A model generated the notes under the pieces. The model had not been told where the DNA came from. It made no database searches and was given only the letters and a program-made list of their open reading frames with translations. A stretch of 64,000 bases of DNA from Chlamydoabsidia padenii (taxonomy: Eukaryota; Mucoromycota; Mucoromycetes; Mucorales; Cunninghamellaceae): contig JAIWND010000046.1 of assembly GCA_025330725.1 (NCBI GenBank), positions 1 through 64,000 of the forward strand, given 5' to 3'. Of this stretch, positions 22,193 to 32,974 are shown piece by piece. The stretch's first letter is position 1. Each line of letters begins with the position of its first letter. Both the position numbers and the translations under genes were made by a program.

Positions 22193-22239
22193 ACGACATC
22201 GAATTCAAAATCAGCGACTTTATTTTATTGAAATGACTG
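22193..22239 (-). repeat. Orphan mariner terminal repeat
   Basis: Inverted copy of the TIR at 6220-6265, ending GAAATGACTG. No transposase lies next to it and no partner TIR was seen nearby. It sits between two LINE fragments of opposite orientation. Confidence 0.85.
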
Positions 22240-22249
22240 TGTGACACTT

Positions 22250-22670
22250 TATGAAAGAAAAACGGTTAAGATTGCCCTTCATGTCTGGCCATATATTTTT
22301 CATTCCTCTCTCAAATACTCTCTGCAATCCAATGACGTAAATATAGCTCCAAAGGATACCACCTATCAGATTACACTTCCACACCTCATCTCCAACCATC
22401 TCAAATATCACTATTCTGGAAATCTTCTATGCTGCTATAGATTATAAGCTTGTGATATCGTTTAATCACCAAAAAACTGCCAACGCGACTTCTGCTCCAC
22501 CAATTGGAAGCCATCATTCTCACCTTAATGTCCTCTTTGCGATGAAACGAAAGATTGGGATCACGTCCTTGTTCGCTGTGAAGTCCGATGGATTATATGG
22601 AAACATGCGCTATATCCATATATTTTCACGACTACTTCATTGACACTGACATTCTCCTCTCATTACAACT
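22250..22670 (+). pseudogene. LINE C-terminal zinc-domain fragment, plus strand
   Basis: The plus strand reads CPLCDETKDWDHVLVRC (codons 22529-22579) followed by WIIWKHAL. The spacing C-x2-C-x7-H-x4-C is the C-terminal zinc motif of LINE-1/Tad-type ORF2 proteins, and the trailing W...L is also usual. The reading frame has stops just upstream (about 22445-22528) and a TAG near 22695. It is oriented opposite to the LINE fragment at 21252-22137, so these are two separate insertions or an inverted pair. Confidence 0.7.
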
Positions 22671-23244
22671 CTCCCGACCTCCTTCCTCTGCTCTAGACAA
22701 ACGTCGGTACTACACCAGCATCGGCAACATAATGGTTCGTTTGGCGAGCGTACTGGAATATGGAATTTGAAGATATCCCCGTTTAGACCTCACCATACAT
22801 CCACAACATCATCACCCAAACCACATTTCTTCTCTCTCCCCCCAACTTATCATAGTGGCCCTCCACCTTCATTACTCCATTCATCTATAGTTGATATTCC
22901 ACTTTTTCCACGTCTCTTCCCTCCGCGCATATGAGTTTAAATTTAAAAAAAAGTAGTGATCACCTTTAACTTACCCAAATTCAATTTCTTCAGCTGTACC
23001 GTACATACAATGGCGTTCAAAAGACTTTTATTTCGGGATTATGAGAATATTTAGATTATAGAAAAAAGAGTGTAGACGTAAGTGGTAAAATAGGAGAAAG
23101 GGGTAATACTAACTAGTAAAAAAAAAGGACAACCTACGTTTGTAAAGAGTAGAGAGGTGATGAAAAGTAAAATAGGATGGGCAATGGCTGGCATGTTAAA
23201 GTTTCGTTTCCTTGGACATTATTACTGTGTTCCCACTTTTTTTT
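22671..23244. other. Spacer downstream of the septin gene
   Basis: AT-rich, no gene seen. The 3' end of the septin transcript presumably lies at about 22930-23240. Confidence 0.5.
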
Positions 23245-25011
23245 TTATTCGTCAGCTAATTGAGCTTGAGCCAACCTTGCTTCCAAGTTTCGAAGAGCTT
23301 CTTCCTTGCTTAGTAGCTCAGCACGTTTTTCTTGAATTTCACGCTGTACCTTTAATTCGATTTCACGAAGCTAAAAACAAGAATAAAATTGAGAATCTTT
23401 CCGTTCCTGAAATGGTGTTTTTGCTAGACTTACCTTTTCTTCTTCCTTTCGAAGTTGTTCTTCTTTAAGTCGAACACTTTGGCTGGCCATATCTTCAGCA
23501 TTCAAAGAGGCATCTCTATTTAACCCCCCCATTTTGATGAGTCAATTTACTTTTTATGCGAATTCATTTGTTGAAAAAAACTTACTCTTGATCTCCTCCA
23601 TTGACAGTGCGAGACAATTTTTCGGTACGATAGTTTTCGTACAAAAAGTCGTGGGTAATTTCCTTTAGATCTTGTAAATGAGAGCTAAGTAAGGCAGATC
23701 GTAATCGACCAAAATCAGAATGTTGTGGGTTATCCACTTCTACAGCACCCCAGGGGTATTGTCTGCCACGAACTTTACGACCATTGACAACAATTTCCTC
23801 ATCACTGCCAATGATAGCAAAAGGCAAAAGGTCCTAGATATAAAAATAAAAGAAAAAATAAAAAGAAAAAAAGGAAAAAAAAGAAAAGAAAAGGCAGTGG
23901 CAAAGATGAGTATGGTCAAATTAATATATAAGTTTACACAAAAACTGCCTCTTACTCTTAGTTCGCTATTTTCTTCGATGGTATCTTCATCATCTTCTTC
24001 GACATCATAAGGGAAGTTATAGATAGGAATGTTGTAATGTTCAATGTCTTCCATGATCTAAAAAAGGAAAATAAAACGTATGTAGAAACGGTATTACACT
24101 TTTTTGACCATGTTGTTCTACTTACTCTTTTCTTGAAATCTCTGAGTTCTTGAGGTGTTAAGGAATCAGCGCGACCAACGACAGGGATCACATTAACACG
24201 TGGACTGAGACGACGCATCAGCTCAATATCAATCTCACGCAAACTGGGGGTGAAGTATAATAGATAAAATAAGTAACAAAGGTGGAGGTTAAAGGAGAAA
24301 AGGGACACTTACGCATGACCTGTAGGAGTGATAAAGTAAAGGAGAGAGTGCACACGATTATCCCGGAATCGAGGATTACGCTTGATTCTTGATTCCTCAG
24401 CTAAAATATCATCATATTGTCTTTCCAAATAACCAACAATCTCCTGGAAACTAAAAAGATCCAAAAAAGGACAATGAGCATCAGCTTTGTACCCACATGC
24501 AGATCAAATAAATAAATATTTTTGATTTTAGTTTCATACCATCTTTCATTGTCAATATTGTCACCAAAGCCAGGAGTATCAACAATAGTCAAAGAGATAC
24601 TATAGTTTTCAGAAGATAGACAAATCAGAGAGTTAATGGCTTCGAACTTGGCACTTGTTTTCTATATTTATAATTTACCGGACACCATCTTCGTCCAATT
24701 CTAATGATGATACATGATAAATGTGTTAAGGTGAATAAGAAAGAATGATTCTCGCGATAAAAAAAAATCTTACCGACAGAAACAGGCTTGATATTGATAC
24801 CAGGTTCATTATGTGCCTCTTCTGGATTATCACACATTTGAGGCTGAAGTACACCTGAGTTGCAAAGAGTGTTTACAAACGTAGTACGACCAGTACCAGA
24901 GGCACCTGAATAGAAGAAAACGATATATACAAAAAGTTAAGACCATCAATTTTTGGCTGGAGTCCTCATCAACTTTTCATTATCTCGGGTGATTGTCAAG
25001 ACGACAATCAC

Positions 25012-25080
<69 letters not shown>

Positions 25081-25111
25081 AATGATGAAAACCCCTCATC
25101 ATCATCCTCAA

Positions 25112-25165
<54 letters not shown>

Positions 25166-25341
25166 TACATTTTTTTTTCTTTATGTTTACCAACAACCAT
25201 AAGAGTAAATTGAAATCCTTTCTTCACGTTCTTTCTACGACCACCGAGTCTCTAGAAAAAATATTGTTGAGTTTAACACACGAGATATGAAATTGTTGGT
25301 TGTTGTTATTGCTTTTTCAAACAGTTGCTTACATGAGCCAT
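23245..25341 (-). CDS. CDC11: Septin, Cdc11/AspA-like
   Basis: Eleven coding exons on the minus strand: 25341-25333, 25251-25191, 24905-24774, 24700-24679, 24599-24540, 24450-24313, 24243-24126, 24057-23956, 23833-23586, 23515-23434, 23370-23245. They total 1098 nt (365 aa), all in phase. The first exon is 9 nt (Met-Ala-His) and another is 22 nt. The G1/P-loop is GASGTGRTT, with Arg instead of the usual Lys, as in Cdc11. DTPGFGDN is the G3/Switch II, and a GRADS stretch stands where septins have G4. The septin unique element follows, then a C-terminal coiled coil rich in Glu/Lys ending QLADE. IMEDIEHYNIPIYNFPYD and LKEITHDFLYENYRTE closely resemble Cdc11. Septins assemble into heteromeric filaments at septa and hyphal branches; Cdc11-type subunits usually cap the rod. 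NSP1 is divergent, 286 bp away. Confidence 0.95.
25013..25165. repeat. (GAT)n...(ATC)n inverted microsatellite inside a septin intron
   Basis: About 20 GAT units (25013-25080, slightly imperfect at the end) are followed by a 20-bp spacer and about 20 ATC units (25101-25165). The two arms are reverse complements and could fold into a stem of about 60 bp. The whole lies inside the intron at 24906-25190. Confidence 0.93.
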
Positions 25342-25627
25342 GGTATGATTATGCTAAATGAAAAAATAAAAATAAAAAGTGGAAAGGAGGAGACGAAAGT
25401 ATTTGCAAGAATGGAAGGAGAAGGGAAAAAAGAACGAGGAGGAAGCGGAGAAGGAGTTTTATTGAATGTCTCTGATTGGCCATAAAAAAATTTGAATTCT
25501 TTGATGGGTCCTGATTTTTTATGGAAATGTTTCAACGTCCGATGGTCGTCACTTTTTTTTTTTTCGCGTACTTTGTTTTTTTCCTCCTTTCCTTCAAACA
25601 AGTAATATAAAGTCAATGTGTAAGTCA
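25342..25627. promoter_or_regulatory. Divergent septin/NSP1 promoter region
   Basis: 286 bp separate the septin ATG (25341, minus) and the proposed NSP1 ATG (25628, plus). It contains a T tract (25551-25563) and purine-rich stretches. No clear TATA box. Confidence 0.55.
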
Positions 25628-27127
25628 ATGACCTTCGATTTTACCTTATCAGTTTGTTGATCTTTTTGTTCTTTTGAAACATATATAGTTGGAAATAACG
25701 CAAATCAATCAAATTTAACTGGCTTCAGTGGATTCGGAGGACAAAGTAAAAATGACTCTTTTGCATCCAATCTCACTAAAACTTCTTTTTTTCTCCAATA
25801 GACACATCTAGCGCTCCAGCCACTACATCACCCTTCAGTTTTTCAACTACAACTTCAGCTCCAGGATCAGGTACTCCTAGTTTTGGTGGAAATACTTTTG
25901 GTGGTGGTTCTTCGACATTTGCAGCAACTTTACAGCCTGCAGCCTCCTCTTCAGGTGGCTTTACGTTTGGTACTCCTGCAACAACAACTTCTTCTGCACC
26001 TACAACATCCACTTCTTCTTCGGGTGTTTTTTCGTTTGGTACTCCTGCAACAACAACAACTTCTGCGCCTACAACATCCACTTCTTCAGGCGGTTTTTCG
26101 TTTGGTACTCCTGCAACAACAACAACTTCTGCGCCTGCAACATCCACTTCTTCAGGTGGTTTTTCGTTTGGTACTCCTGCAACAACAACAACTTCTGCGC
26201 CTACAACATTCTCCTCCTCTTCAGGTGGGTTTTCATTTGGTACTCCCGCAACAACAACAACAACAACAACTTCTGTGCCTACAACATCCTCGACCACACC
26301 TACCTTTGGCGGCTTTGGCGTTGCTACTACTGGTAAGAATCATTCTAATTTTTATCCCACTAGTGACTAATGATCATTTAAATAGGCAACGCATCCATTG
26401 TATCGACCAGTGGATCTACACTTACAACACAACCTACTGTCTCCACTGTTGCTACTGCCACTAAGACCATACCTACAAGTGTACTACCAAATAACAACAA
26501 TAACAACAATAACAACAGCAACAACAACACAGAACAACAAAAGCAAATCTCTGTACCCACTCCATCCACTTTGAAAAACAAATCGATGGAAGAAATTTTA
26601 AATGCATGGAATAAAGATCTCAATAGTCGTACTCGGGAATTCCATAAGCAGGCTGCTCAAGTTGCCGAGTGGGATAAACAATTGATCGAAAACGGTACCA
26701 AGGTAAACATACAAACATTAGGAATGGCGACTTTTATTAATATGGTTCTATCATTTAGATCTCGAAATTAAACAATGATGTGGAACGAGTGGAAGAACAA
26801 CAACGGGAAATTGATCATAATCTGGAATACATTAATGCTCAACAAGAAGAACTCAACCGTATCTTGGATAGTTATGAAAATCAAATTGGCGAAGTATATG
26901 AACAAAGTAATTTGCAACAACCCATGCAGGCAGCTGATACACAACGTGAAAAGGCTTATGGTTTGGCAGAAAATCTCAACAAGCAAATGGATGATATCAA
27001 CCGTAATTTAACCGTGATGATTGCTGAAATCAACAAGATGGGCGGACCTCAAAACTCAGTACCTAGTAATGAAGATGATGTGGTAAGTTGGTGTTATATA
27101 TTCTCTCTCTCTCTCTCTCTCTTTACT

Positions 27128-27171
<44 letters not shown>

Positions 27172-27309
27172 TAGGTTGGTCAAATTGTCAAGATTCTTAA
27201 CTCTCATCTATCTTCTCTTCAATGGATTGATGCTACATCCGCAACATTAAAACAAAAACTGGATGATGTAAACAAGTTGCGGGATTCAACATCACCTACT
27301 CATCAATAG
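25628..27309 (+). CDS. NSP1: FG-nucleoporin Nsp1/NUP62
   Basis: Exons 25689-25745, 25802-26332, 26386-26702, 26759-27082 and 27175-27309 join in phase. A first exon 25628-25655 is tentative because its donor (GTTGAT) is weak; with it the total is 1392 nt (463 aa). The N-terminal half is a Thr/Ser/Ala-rich FG domain with five near-identical FxFGTPATTT repeats, expected to be disordered and to bind karyopherins in the pore channel. The C-terminal half is an alpha-helical coiled coil beginning MEEILNAWNKDL and ending near KILNSHLSSLQWIDATS, characteristic of the Nsp1/Nup62 domain that assembles with Nup54/Nup58-type partners. An Asn run (about 26491-26528) separates the halves. The last intron ends in about 40 consecutive T before GTAG. 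Confidence 0.92.
27131..27170 (+). repeat. Poly-T tract (~40 T) at the end of an NSP1 intron
   Basis: Uninterrupted T run occupying the polypyrimidine position directly before the GTAG acceptor at 27171-27174. Confidence 0.95.
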
Positions 27310-28573
27310 TCTTACTTCTCTCTCCCTCTCCCTCTCTCTACTCGCACACTCATATACACATACACTCATATTCAGTCCCTAAATTTAGTATAGTGTATAC
27401 AAAAATGAAATAAAAAACCCTTCATGATTGTCTTCAAAGTCATACCTATTTTGGGGGTAATGCAGTCTTTTCAGAAAGCACGCTTTATTCACTATTCTAA
27501 AGGTGAATTCAATGTCACTCAAAATATAAAGATTAAATGCTTATTTCACGGCTGTATTGGATTATTATTATGTAAAGTTTGTTGGTAATAGGCTAAGGAA
27601 TGCTCATGGTCACTTTTTTCATGAGCATCACTTGTCCGTTGATTATTATTATTATTATTTTCCTGAAAGAACCCTTTTTTTTTTATTGTAAAACAGAAAT
27701 GTACGAATGGCGATTAAAGCGCAGTAAACTAACTAAATAACTATTCTAAAAATCCACTATCAGGAATATACCTTTTGGTGTAGTCCGCTAGGGACAGCCG
27801 GTGCTGTATTTGATTATTTATGACGATTTAAGGATCTCGCTTCAGTTAGAGGTCGGAGTATACCTTCTCCCTCCATTATTGAGTATGTGTATGTATAGGA
27901 TTTCCAGTATGATAGAGGAGAGAAAAGTAAAGAGCAAAGAAATATTCTTTATCTTTAGTCTTGACAATTTCAACTCCTGACCTAACTAACCCAAGACCAA
28001 TACCGTTTTTTATTAATATTAAATCTGCTCATCAAGGTATAAGTCTTTAATTGTATGATCAATAAACCAGTGTACTCAGCACTTCTACCCAAATACACCT
28101 TTTTACCCCTGAAAATCGATTTTCATTTTTAAAATGCCGACTTTTTTTTGGGGGGGGGGCAGTTACACTTACAAGTTATAAAATAGGGGGTTATATTTGA
28201 TTAACTAATGTTAATGACCAGGGTGAAAGCTTTGAAAATAGCGCAGTAATTAATCACATACTAGTTTTAATGCGAGCATCTTGGAGACATCTTGGACAAA
28301 TGCTTCAATTTTTTTAGACGTAATTGGTATCTCGATATTTGTAGTTATGCTTCTCTACAACGTACTGTACAGTACAGTTCAGTCGACAAGTAATTCCGGA
28401 ACGATATAAATATTTATTCAGGTACAGAACAAAGTTGTGAACCTAAAATCTGATATCGGGTTATAATGAATTCGCCTATTGGTTATGCATCACCAACCCT
28501 TACTTTTACTTTTTGTCCGTATTTATAGGAAAAAAGAAAGTAAAAAAAAAAAATATATTCCTTATTTCCAACG
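27310..28573. other. Intergenic, with a possible diverged mariner end
   Basis: After the NSP1 stop comes a CT repeat and AATAAA-like signals. At 27463 CAGTCTTTTCAGAAAG, and GAATTCAATGTC about 45 bp later, resemble the mariner TIR at 6220 but with an insertion between the matching blocks. A G run lies at 28149-28160. No gene is seen. Confidence 0.5.
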
Positions 28574-29944
28574 ATGATGGCACTTCAACAAGAGCACTTA
28601 AAAAATATCGCTGCTGTTCTTTATGGCCCTCGTGATTTAAGGATGGTAATCAATATAAACCTTTCTTTCTTTTCCAGATTCATCGTTTTTAAACCCCGAT
28701 TTTTTTCTCACTCTCCCAGGAGGAACGACAAGTTAGTCTTCCGCAACCCCATGGTAAGTTTTCAGAGAAAAAAGTAAATGTATCTTTGATAGTAGGGGTT
28801 TTTTAATGCTCTACTTTATATAGAGGTCCAAGTACATGTTCAGGCAACAGGAATTTGTGGAAGCGATTTGCACTATTACACCCAAGGCAGATTGGGTCCT
28901 CGTGTACTAGATGGTGAAAATCCTATGATACTTGGTCACGAATCAGCAGGTTTAATCACCAAAGTCGGAAAGAATGTCACCAAGCTCAAAGTGGGTGATC
29001 GAGTAGTCATCGAACCAGGTCGAGCTTGTGGAGAGTGTACTCAGTGCCGACATCAAAATCGATACAACCTATGTCCAAAAATGAAATTCTCGTCTTCCCT
29101 CCTCCAAGGTCCTAATGATGGAACACTTTGTAGATATATATGTTTTCCTGAGACTCTATGTCATTTGTAAGTTGAAGAAAATGAATGTTGAAAAAAAGAG
29201 ATAGGTCACTTACCGATCAAGATTATTTATGCACATGATACATGAAGAGTGCCGAATAATATGTCACTCGATGAAGGGGCACTTATTGAACCATTAGCAG
29301 TTGCTGTTCATGCTGTAGGGAGAACGCCCATAAAAGATGGATCCAATGTAATTGTGTTTGGCGCCGGTCCAGTAGGGCTACTTACAGCTGCTGTTGCTTT
29401 GACTAGAGGCGGTGATGTCTCTTGTACTATATTTGACATTAATCAAACAAGACTCGACTTTGCCAAAAATTATTTGGGATCATCAAAGGTGAACGTTACT
29501 TTATTACCGAAAATGAAATTCCAAAACGCGTATGAAACAATTGAATGGGTACAGGAAAAAGCAACAGAGTTAGGGTTTCATCAATCTAATACTGGAAATC
29601 CTCCATTTGCTGATGTTGTATATGAATGCACTGGATCAGCCGAATGCATCATGTTCTCAATGTATATGTCTCAACGTGGTGGTACTGTTATGTTAATTGG
29701 ACTTGGACAGGATAAAGTACTAATGCCAACTGATATAATCACAACAAAAGAGGTGGACGTAAAGGGAAACTTCCGTTATGCCAACGTTCATGAAGAAGCA
29801 CTCAACTTGGTACAAAAAGGGCTAATTCATCTATCACCTTTGGTGTCTCACAGATTCAAGCTGGAAGAAGCAACTGATGCTTTTCACTTCATAGAAAAGG
29901 GGAGCGATGGTATCATTAAAGTACTTATAACTGACAATCAATAA
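28574..29944 (+). CDS. Zinc-dependent sorbitol/xylitol dehydrogenase (MDR family)
   Basis: Four exons: 28574-28645, 28720-28753, 28824-29166, 29248-29944 (1146 nt, 381 aa), all in phase; the last acceptor (TGAAG) is ordinary but not strong. The catalytic zinc site is visible as GICGSDLHYY and GHESAG, with a further Glu in LIEPLAVAVH. The structural zinc lobe is CGECTQCRHQNRYNLC. The Rossmann motif GAGPVGLL binds the nicotinamide cofactor, and a DIN stretch after the second strand suggests NAD over NADP. Family members oxidise polyols: sorbitol to fructose or xylitol to xylulose. The substrate cannot be chosen from sequence. Length and residue order are typical for the family, and there are no lesions. 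Confidence 0.93.
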
Positions 29945-29957
29945 AATATATAATTAA
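29945..29957. other. TTAA target duplication at the left piggyBac border
   Basis: TTAA at 29954-29957 is followed by CAAGT. The same TTAA/CAAGT (inverted) occurs at 32584-32587. Confidence 0.8.
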
Positions 29958-30255
29958 CAAGTGGTTATTGGTCGAATCGACCGGAAAAGGCCGCACCTTC
30001 AAATATATATATATAAAAATCCACAATAAATAAAAATCTTTTAAACAAACTAGACGACTCTTTAGGGTGTAAAGAAAAGATGAAGTGGGTTTGAAGTGGT
30101 TACAATAAAATCTAGATGTCTAAATCAATGTTTAAAAATCGATAGTATTTCCTTTTTTGGGAGCGACCGGAAAAGGCCGCATATTGGAACGGTCATAAAA
30201 GATGTTAAAAGAAGAGTTTATTTGAAAAAAAAGCTTAAAAGCAAAGATCTACCAA

Positions 30256-32348
30256 CTAAAAATTATTTAATCTATTTGCCGAGCGTTCGACGTCCAGGAC
30301 ATGCTTGGGATGGCATTTTTGGCACAAGGCGTCCCCAGCACAAATGCATTTATGCTGGGTTCTAACCTTGCACTTTATGCAGACCCGCCGGATGTAATCC
30401 CCTGACAAAGAGTGTTTACCCAAGGGAACAAGTTTATGATAATCAGCCCTGTGTACCTGCCCCCTTGTGCCCATAGTGTTGCCGGTATTACCACCCTTAA
30501 TACCATTGATATGGACCTTCAGGCCTTCCACCAACCTCCAACGGAATGTTGTGTGCAACACATCTTCACCTTCATCACGAAAATGTTTGAAGGCAGAAAA
30601 AGCATTTGCTTCAACTATCCCGAGGAAGAAGGCCAAGCACCGAAGTTCCCAGCGTTGTGTTTTCAACACGTCGTGAAACCCGATCATGTTGTCACGGCGG
30701 TTGTTGGAGATGTCCACGGAGCCTTATCATAAAATAAAATAAAAATCATCACCCCACCCGCCCCATCACATCCCATCACATCTTTTTTTTTTTTTTTTTT
30801 TTTTTTTTTCCACTTACTTTTATTGGTTTCGTAGTCATCAAAGACCACGGGACGGACCACTTCCACGACCACTCCAGTGTTTGGATCTTTGAATTTCCGT
30901 GTGCTGCCGGGTGTCGTGGTGCTGCATGTTGACACCAACGCCTTCGCTTTCAGATCACGGTATGTGGCCACAAACAGATGCTCCCCGGGAGCGGTCGACT
31001 TCATACACTTGACATCACCATAGTCGGGGCCAAGAGACTGAATGATATCCACAGCAGGCATACCCCGAGGCCAGTATGCCCGCTTTGCCACCTGCATTAT
31101 TGAATGTAGCCCAATTTCCTTCAATTTCCTTGCCATTTCCGGAGAGCCAAACCAAGAGTCACCAATGATTGTTCTTCCGGAGTACTTCCATGGATCCACT
31201 AGGCGTTTGACCGTGGCCACAATGGTGCGATCTTGGCCAGCAGGCACCCGACGCGGAGCCAAAGGATCACCAACAATGTCAAGACGCATGATAATTGACG
31301 TAACATTATCAGCGATACACTTGTATTCCTGTCCGATTGGGTGAGGTTTCCTAGGTACCTTTTTGAGGTTTGGCATACCCTGACCGAGCCATTGATTCAT
31401 AGATTCGTCGACGCACATGTATCGGCCAGGGATGATTGTCGTTTCCAGATGGTTGTTCAGCCCGTTGAAGAATGATCGCACCTGATACAAAGGATCCAAC
31501 TTGAACCTAATCACATGAAAAAGTTCAAGTCAATTTCCAGATATCGATTAGTTTATCTTTACTTACAGATCATTGTCAGGGACGACAAAAACATGCCACT
31601 TTCTAATTGCATCAAAGCGCGCCATTGACATATAGTCACCAAAGTTGACGTTGAGGCGGTAAGGTATATCACCGAGATGCCAATAGATTTTACGATCATT
31701 ACAATTAACGATCGTCATAATGACCAGCAACATGATCCACGTAAGATACTCAGGCCAGTCCAAGGGCTCCCAGGTTGAGACCTGAGAAGACGCATGATCA
31801 TTGATGGCGGGAATAACTACTGTTTGGAGGTGTTCCACCGGAAGGAAGTGCAAGAAGTACTGGCAAGGAGAGGCATAAGCAGCACCAGCAAGTCGGATGG
31901 TTGGATTAATACGGTTGTATGCCTCCTCTTGGTTTGCCAGGCGAGAGTCCACAGTGATAGTCGTTTCTTCCCATCCAAGATCCACGATTTCTTCGTCACT
32001 TTCGAGATCATCATCTTCCTGAATGGCGTCTTCCAAATAGTCGGGATCGTCCACAGAGTCGGCGTCGATGTCTACCGCCCGTTGTTGTTGTTGCCGGCCT
32101 CTAGCACCTCTGTATTTACAACAGCCAAGACCAAGATCAAAGGATCTGTCAGGCAACCGATCGAAGATCACCTTACACATTTGGCGGTTGGATTGTTCAT
32201 AGATTTCAACAATCTTGCCGTCAAAGCTACAGCCAGGGGCGTTAACGTCCACGTCGTCGACAAAGGTGAGGAAGTCCGTTCGTCTAAGGAACCGTACCGA
32301 CACAGAGACTGGTGAGTCGACACACAAGTTAGAATTGACAGGAGGCAT
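30256..32348 (-). CDS. piggyBac transposase, intact (645 aa)
   Basis: Three exons on the minus strand: 32348-31567, 31506-30818, 30722-30256 (1938 nt), in phase. The second intron contains a poly-T tract on the coding strand. The N-terminal about 130 residues are acidic. The core matches the DDE_Tnp_1_7 family: CVDESMNQW with the first catalytic Asp, IIGDSWFGS with the second, and VDISNNRRDNM, near the start of exon 3, with the third. The C-terminus is a cysteine-rich domain, CIKCKV...CICAGDALCQKCH, typical of piggyBac transposases that bind the subterminal repeats through it. These enzymes cut at TTAA and excise without footprints. No stop or frameshift is visible, so the copy could be active. 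Related domesticated PGBD genes exist, but the TTAA borders show this is a transposon. Confidence 0.93.
30783..30809 (+). repeat. Poly-T tract (poly-A on the coding strand of piggyBac intron 2)
   Basis: Homopolymer of about 27 T within the second intron (30723-30817). Confidence 0.9.
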
Positions 32349-32531
32349 AATTAGGTAAATCGAGGTTGAAAATAGTAGATTGCTGTTAATGTAAAACGGA
32401 TTTAAAGGAGAGAGAGAAGAGATAAAAAATTTCCAAAGCTACGAAATCTTTTTTTGTGCCTTTTAGTTCCCAGGATCAAAAGCGGATGACGATCCGAGGT
32501 TTTTTATTGGTCAAAATATTAATTAGAAGTA

Positions 32532-32568
32532 GCGACCTTTTTCGGTCGAATCGACCGGAAAAGGCCGC
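32532..32568. repeat. Near-perfect palindrome at the right piggyBac end
   Basis: A 17-bp arm GCGACCTTTTTCGGTCG, the spacer AAT, then CGACCGGAAAAGGCCGC. The arms are inverted with two mismatches. Confidence 0.9.
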
Positions 32569-32739
32569 CAAAATCTTTACTTGTTAAATGAAAAAAAAGA
32601 CTATCAACCTAATTGTAAAGTTGTTGTTTTAACCAATGTGGCGGATGTTAAGATGGACACAAGTTGTAGGTAGGTGGCGCGCACGTCTAAAACGAATAAC
32701 GTCGCCCAAATATCAATCTTGGTTAGTAGTTGGTGGAGG

Positions 32740-32935
32740 ATCCACTTTTTTCATGACAAATCGGAATTTGAAAATTATGACAAGTTTACAAGTTTAAAAT
32801 GTATGGAAGTTTTCGAACGAATTTACTTGACCGCCAGTTTGACGGTCTTAACAAATTTTGTAGTAAATGCCGTTCAATTTTTGTCTGCAGGAACTTGCCA
32901 TAATTTTCAAATTCCGATTTGTCATGAAAGAAGTG
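32740..32935. repeat. Foldback inverted repeat (MITE-like)
   Basis: 32750-32784 (TTCATGACAAATCGGAATTT...) is the near-exact reverse complement of 32894-32928, and weaker complementarity extends outward. The central part has a GACCGCCAGTTTGACGGTC inner palindrome. It lies between the piggyBac and the next MULE relic. Confidence 0.85.
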
Positions 32936-32974
32936 AATTCGTTGATGGAGTTTGTCGGGAATTGAAAACGGCAC

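Larger units (their letters stand above)
29958..32583 (-). mobile_element. Complete piggyBac-type transposon, 2.6 kb
   Basis: Bounded by TTAA at 29954-29957 and 32584-32587. Reading inward, both ends start CAAGT, and both carry a subterminal GGTCGAATCGACCGGAAAAG motif (29970-29994 and 32544-32568). A third partial copy lies at 30163-30180. The only gene is a full-length transposase. TTAA duplication is the hallmark of piggyBac integration. Nothing in the sequence says the copy is dead. Confidence 0.88.

Noticed and set aside
24953..25213. Open frames of poly-Met, poly-His, poly-Asp and poly-Ser
   Set aside because: Translations of the GAT/ATC microsatellite inside a septin intron.
25883..26464. 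Long plus-strand Leu/Gln-rich frame and its minus-strand Val/Pro/Glu-rich counterpart
   Set aside because: Shadows of the FG-repeat coding frame of NSP1; they only mirror its repeats.
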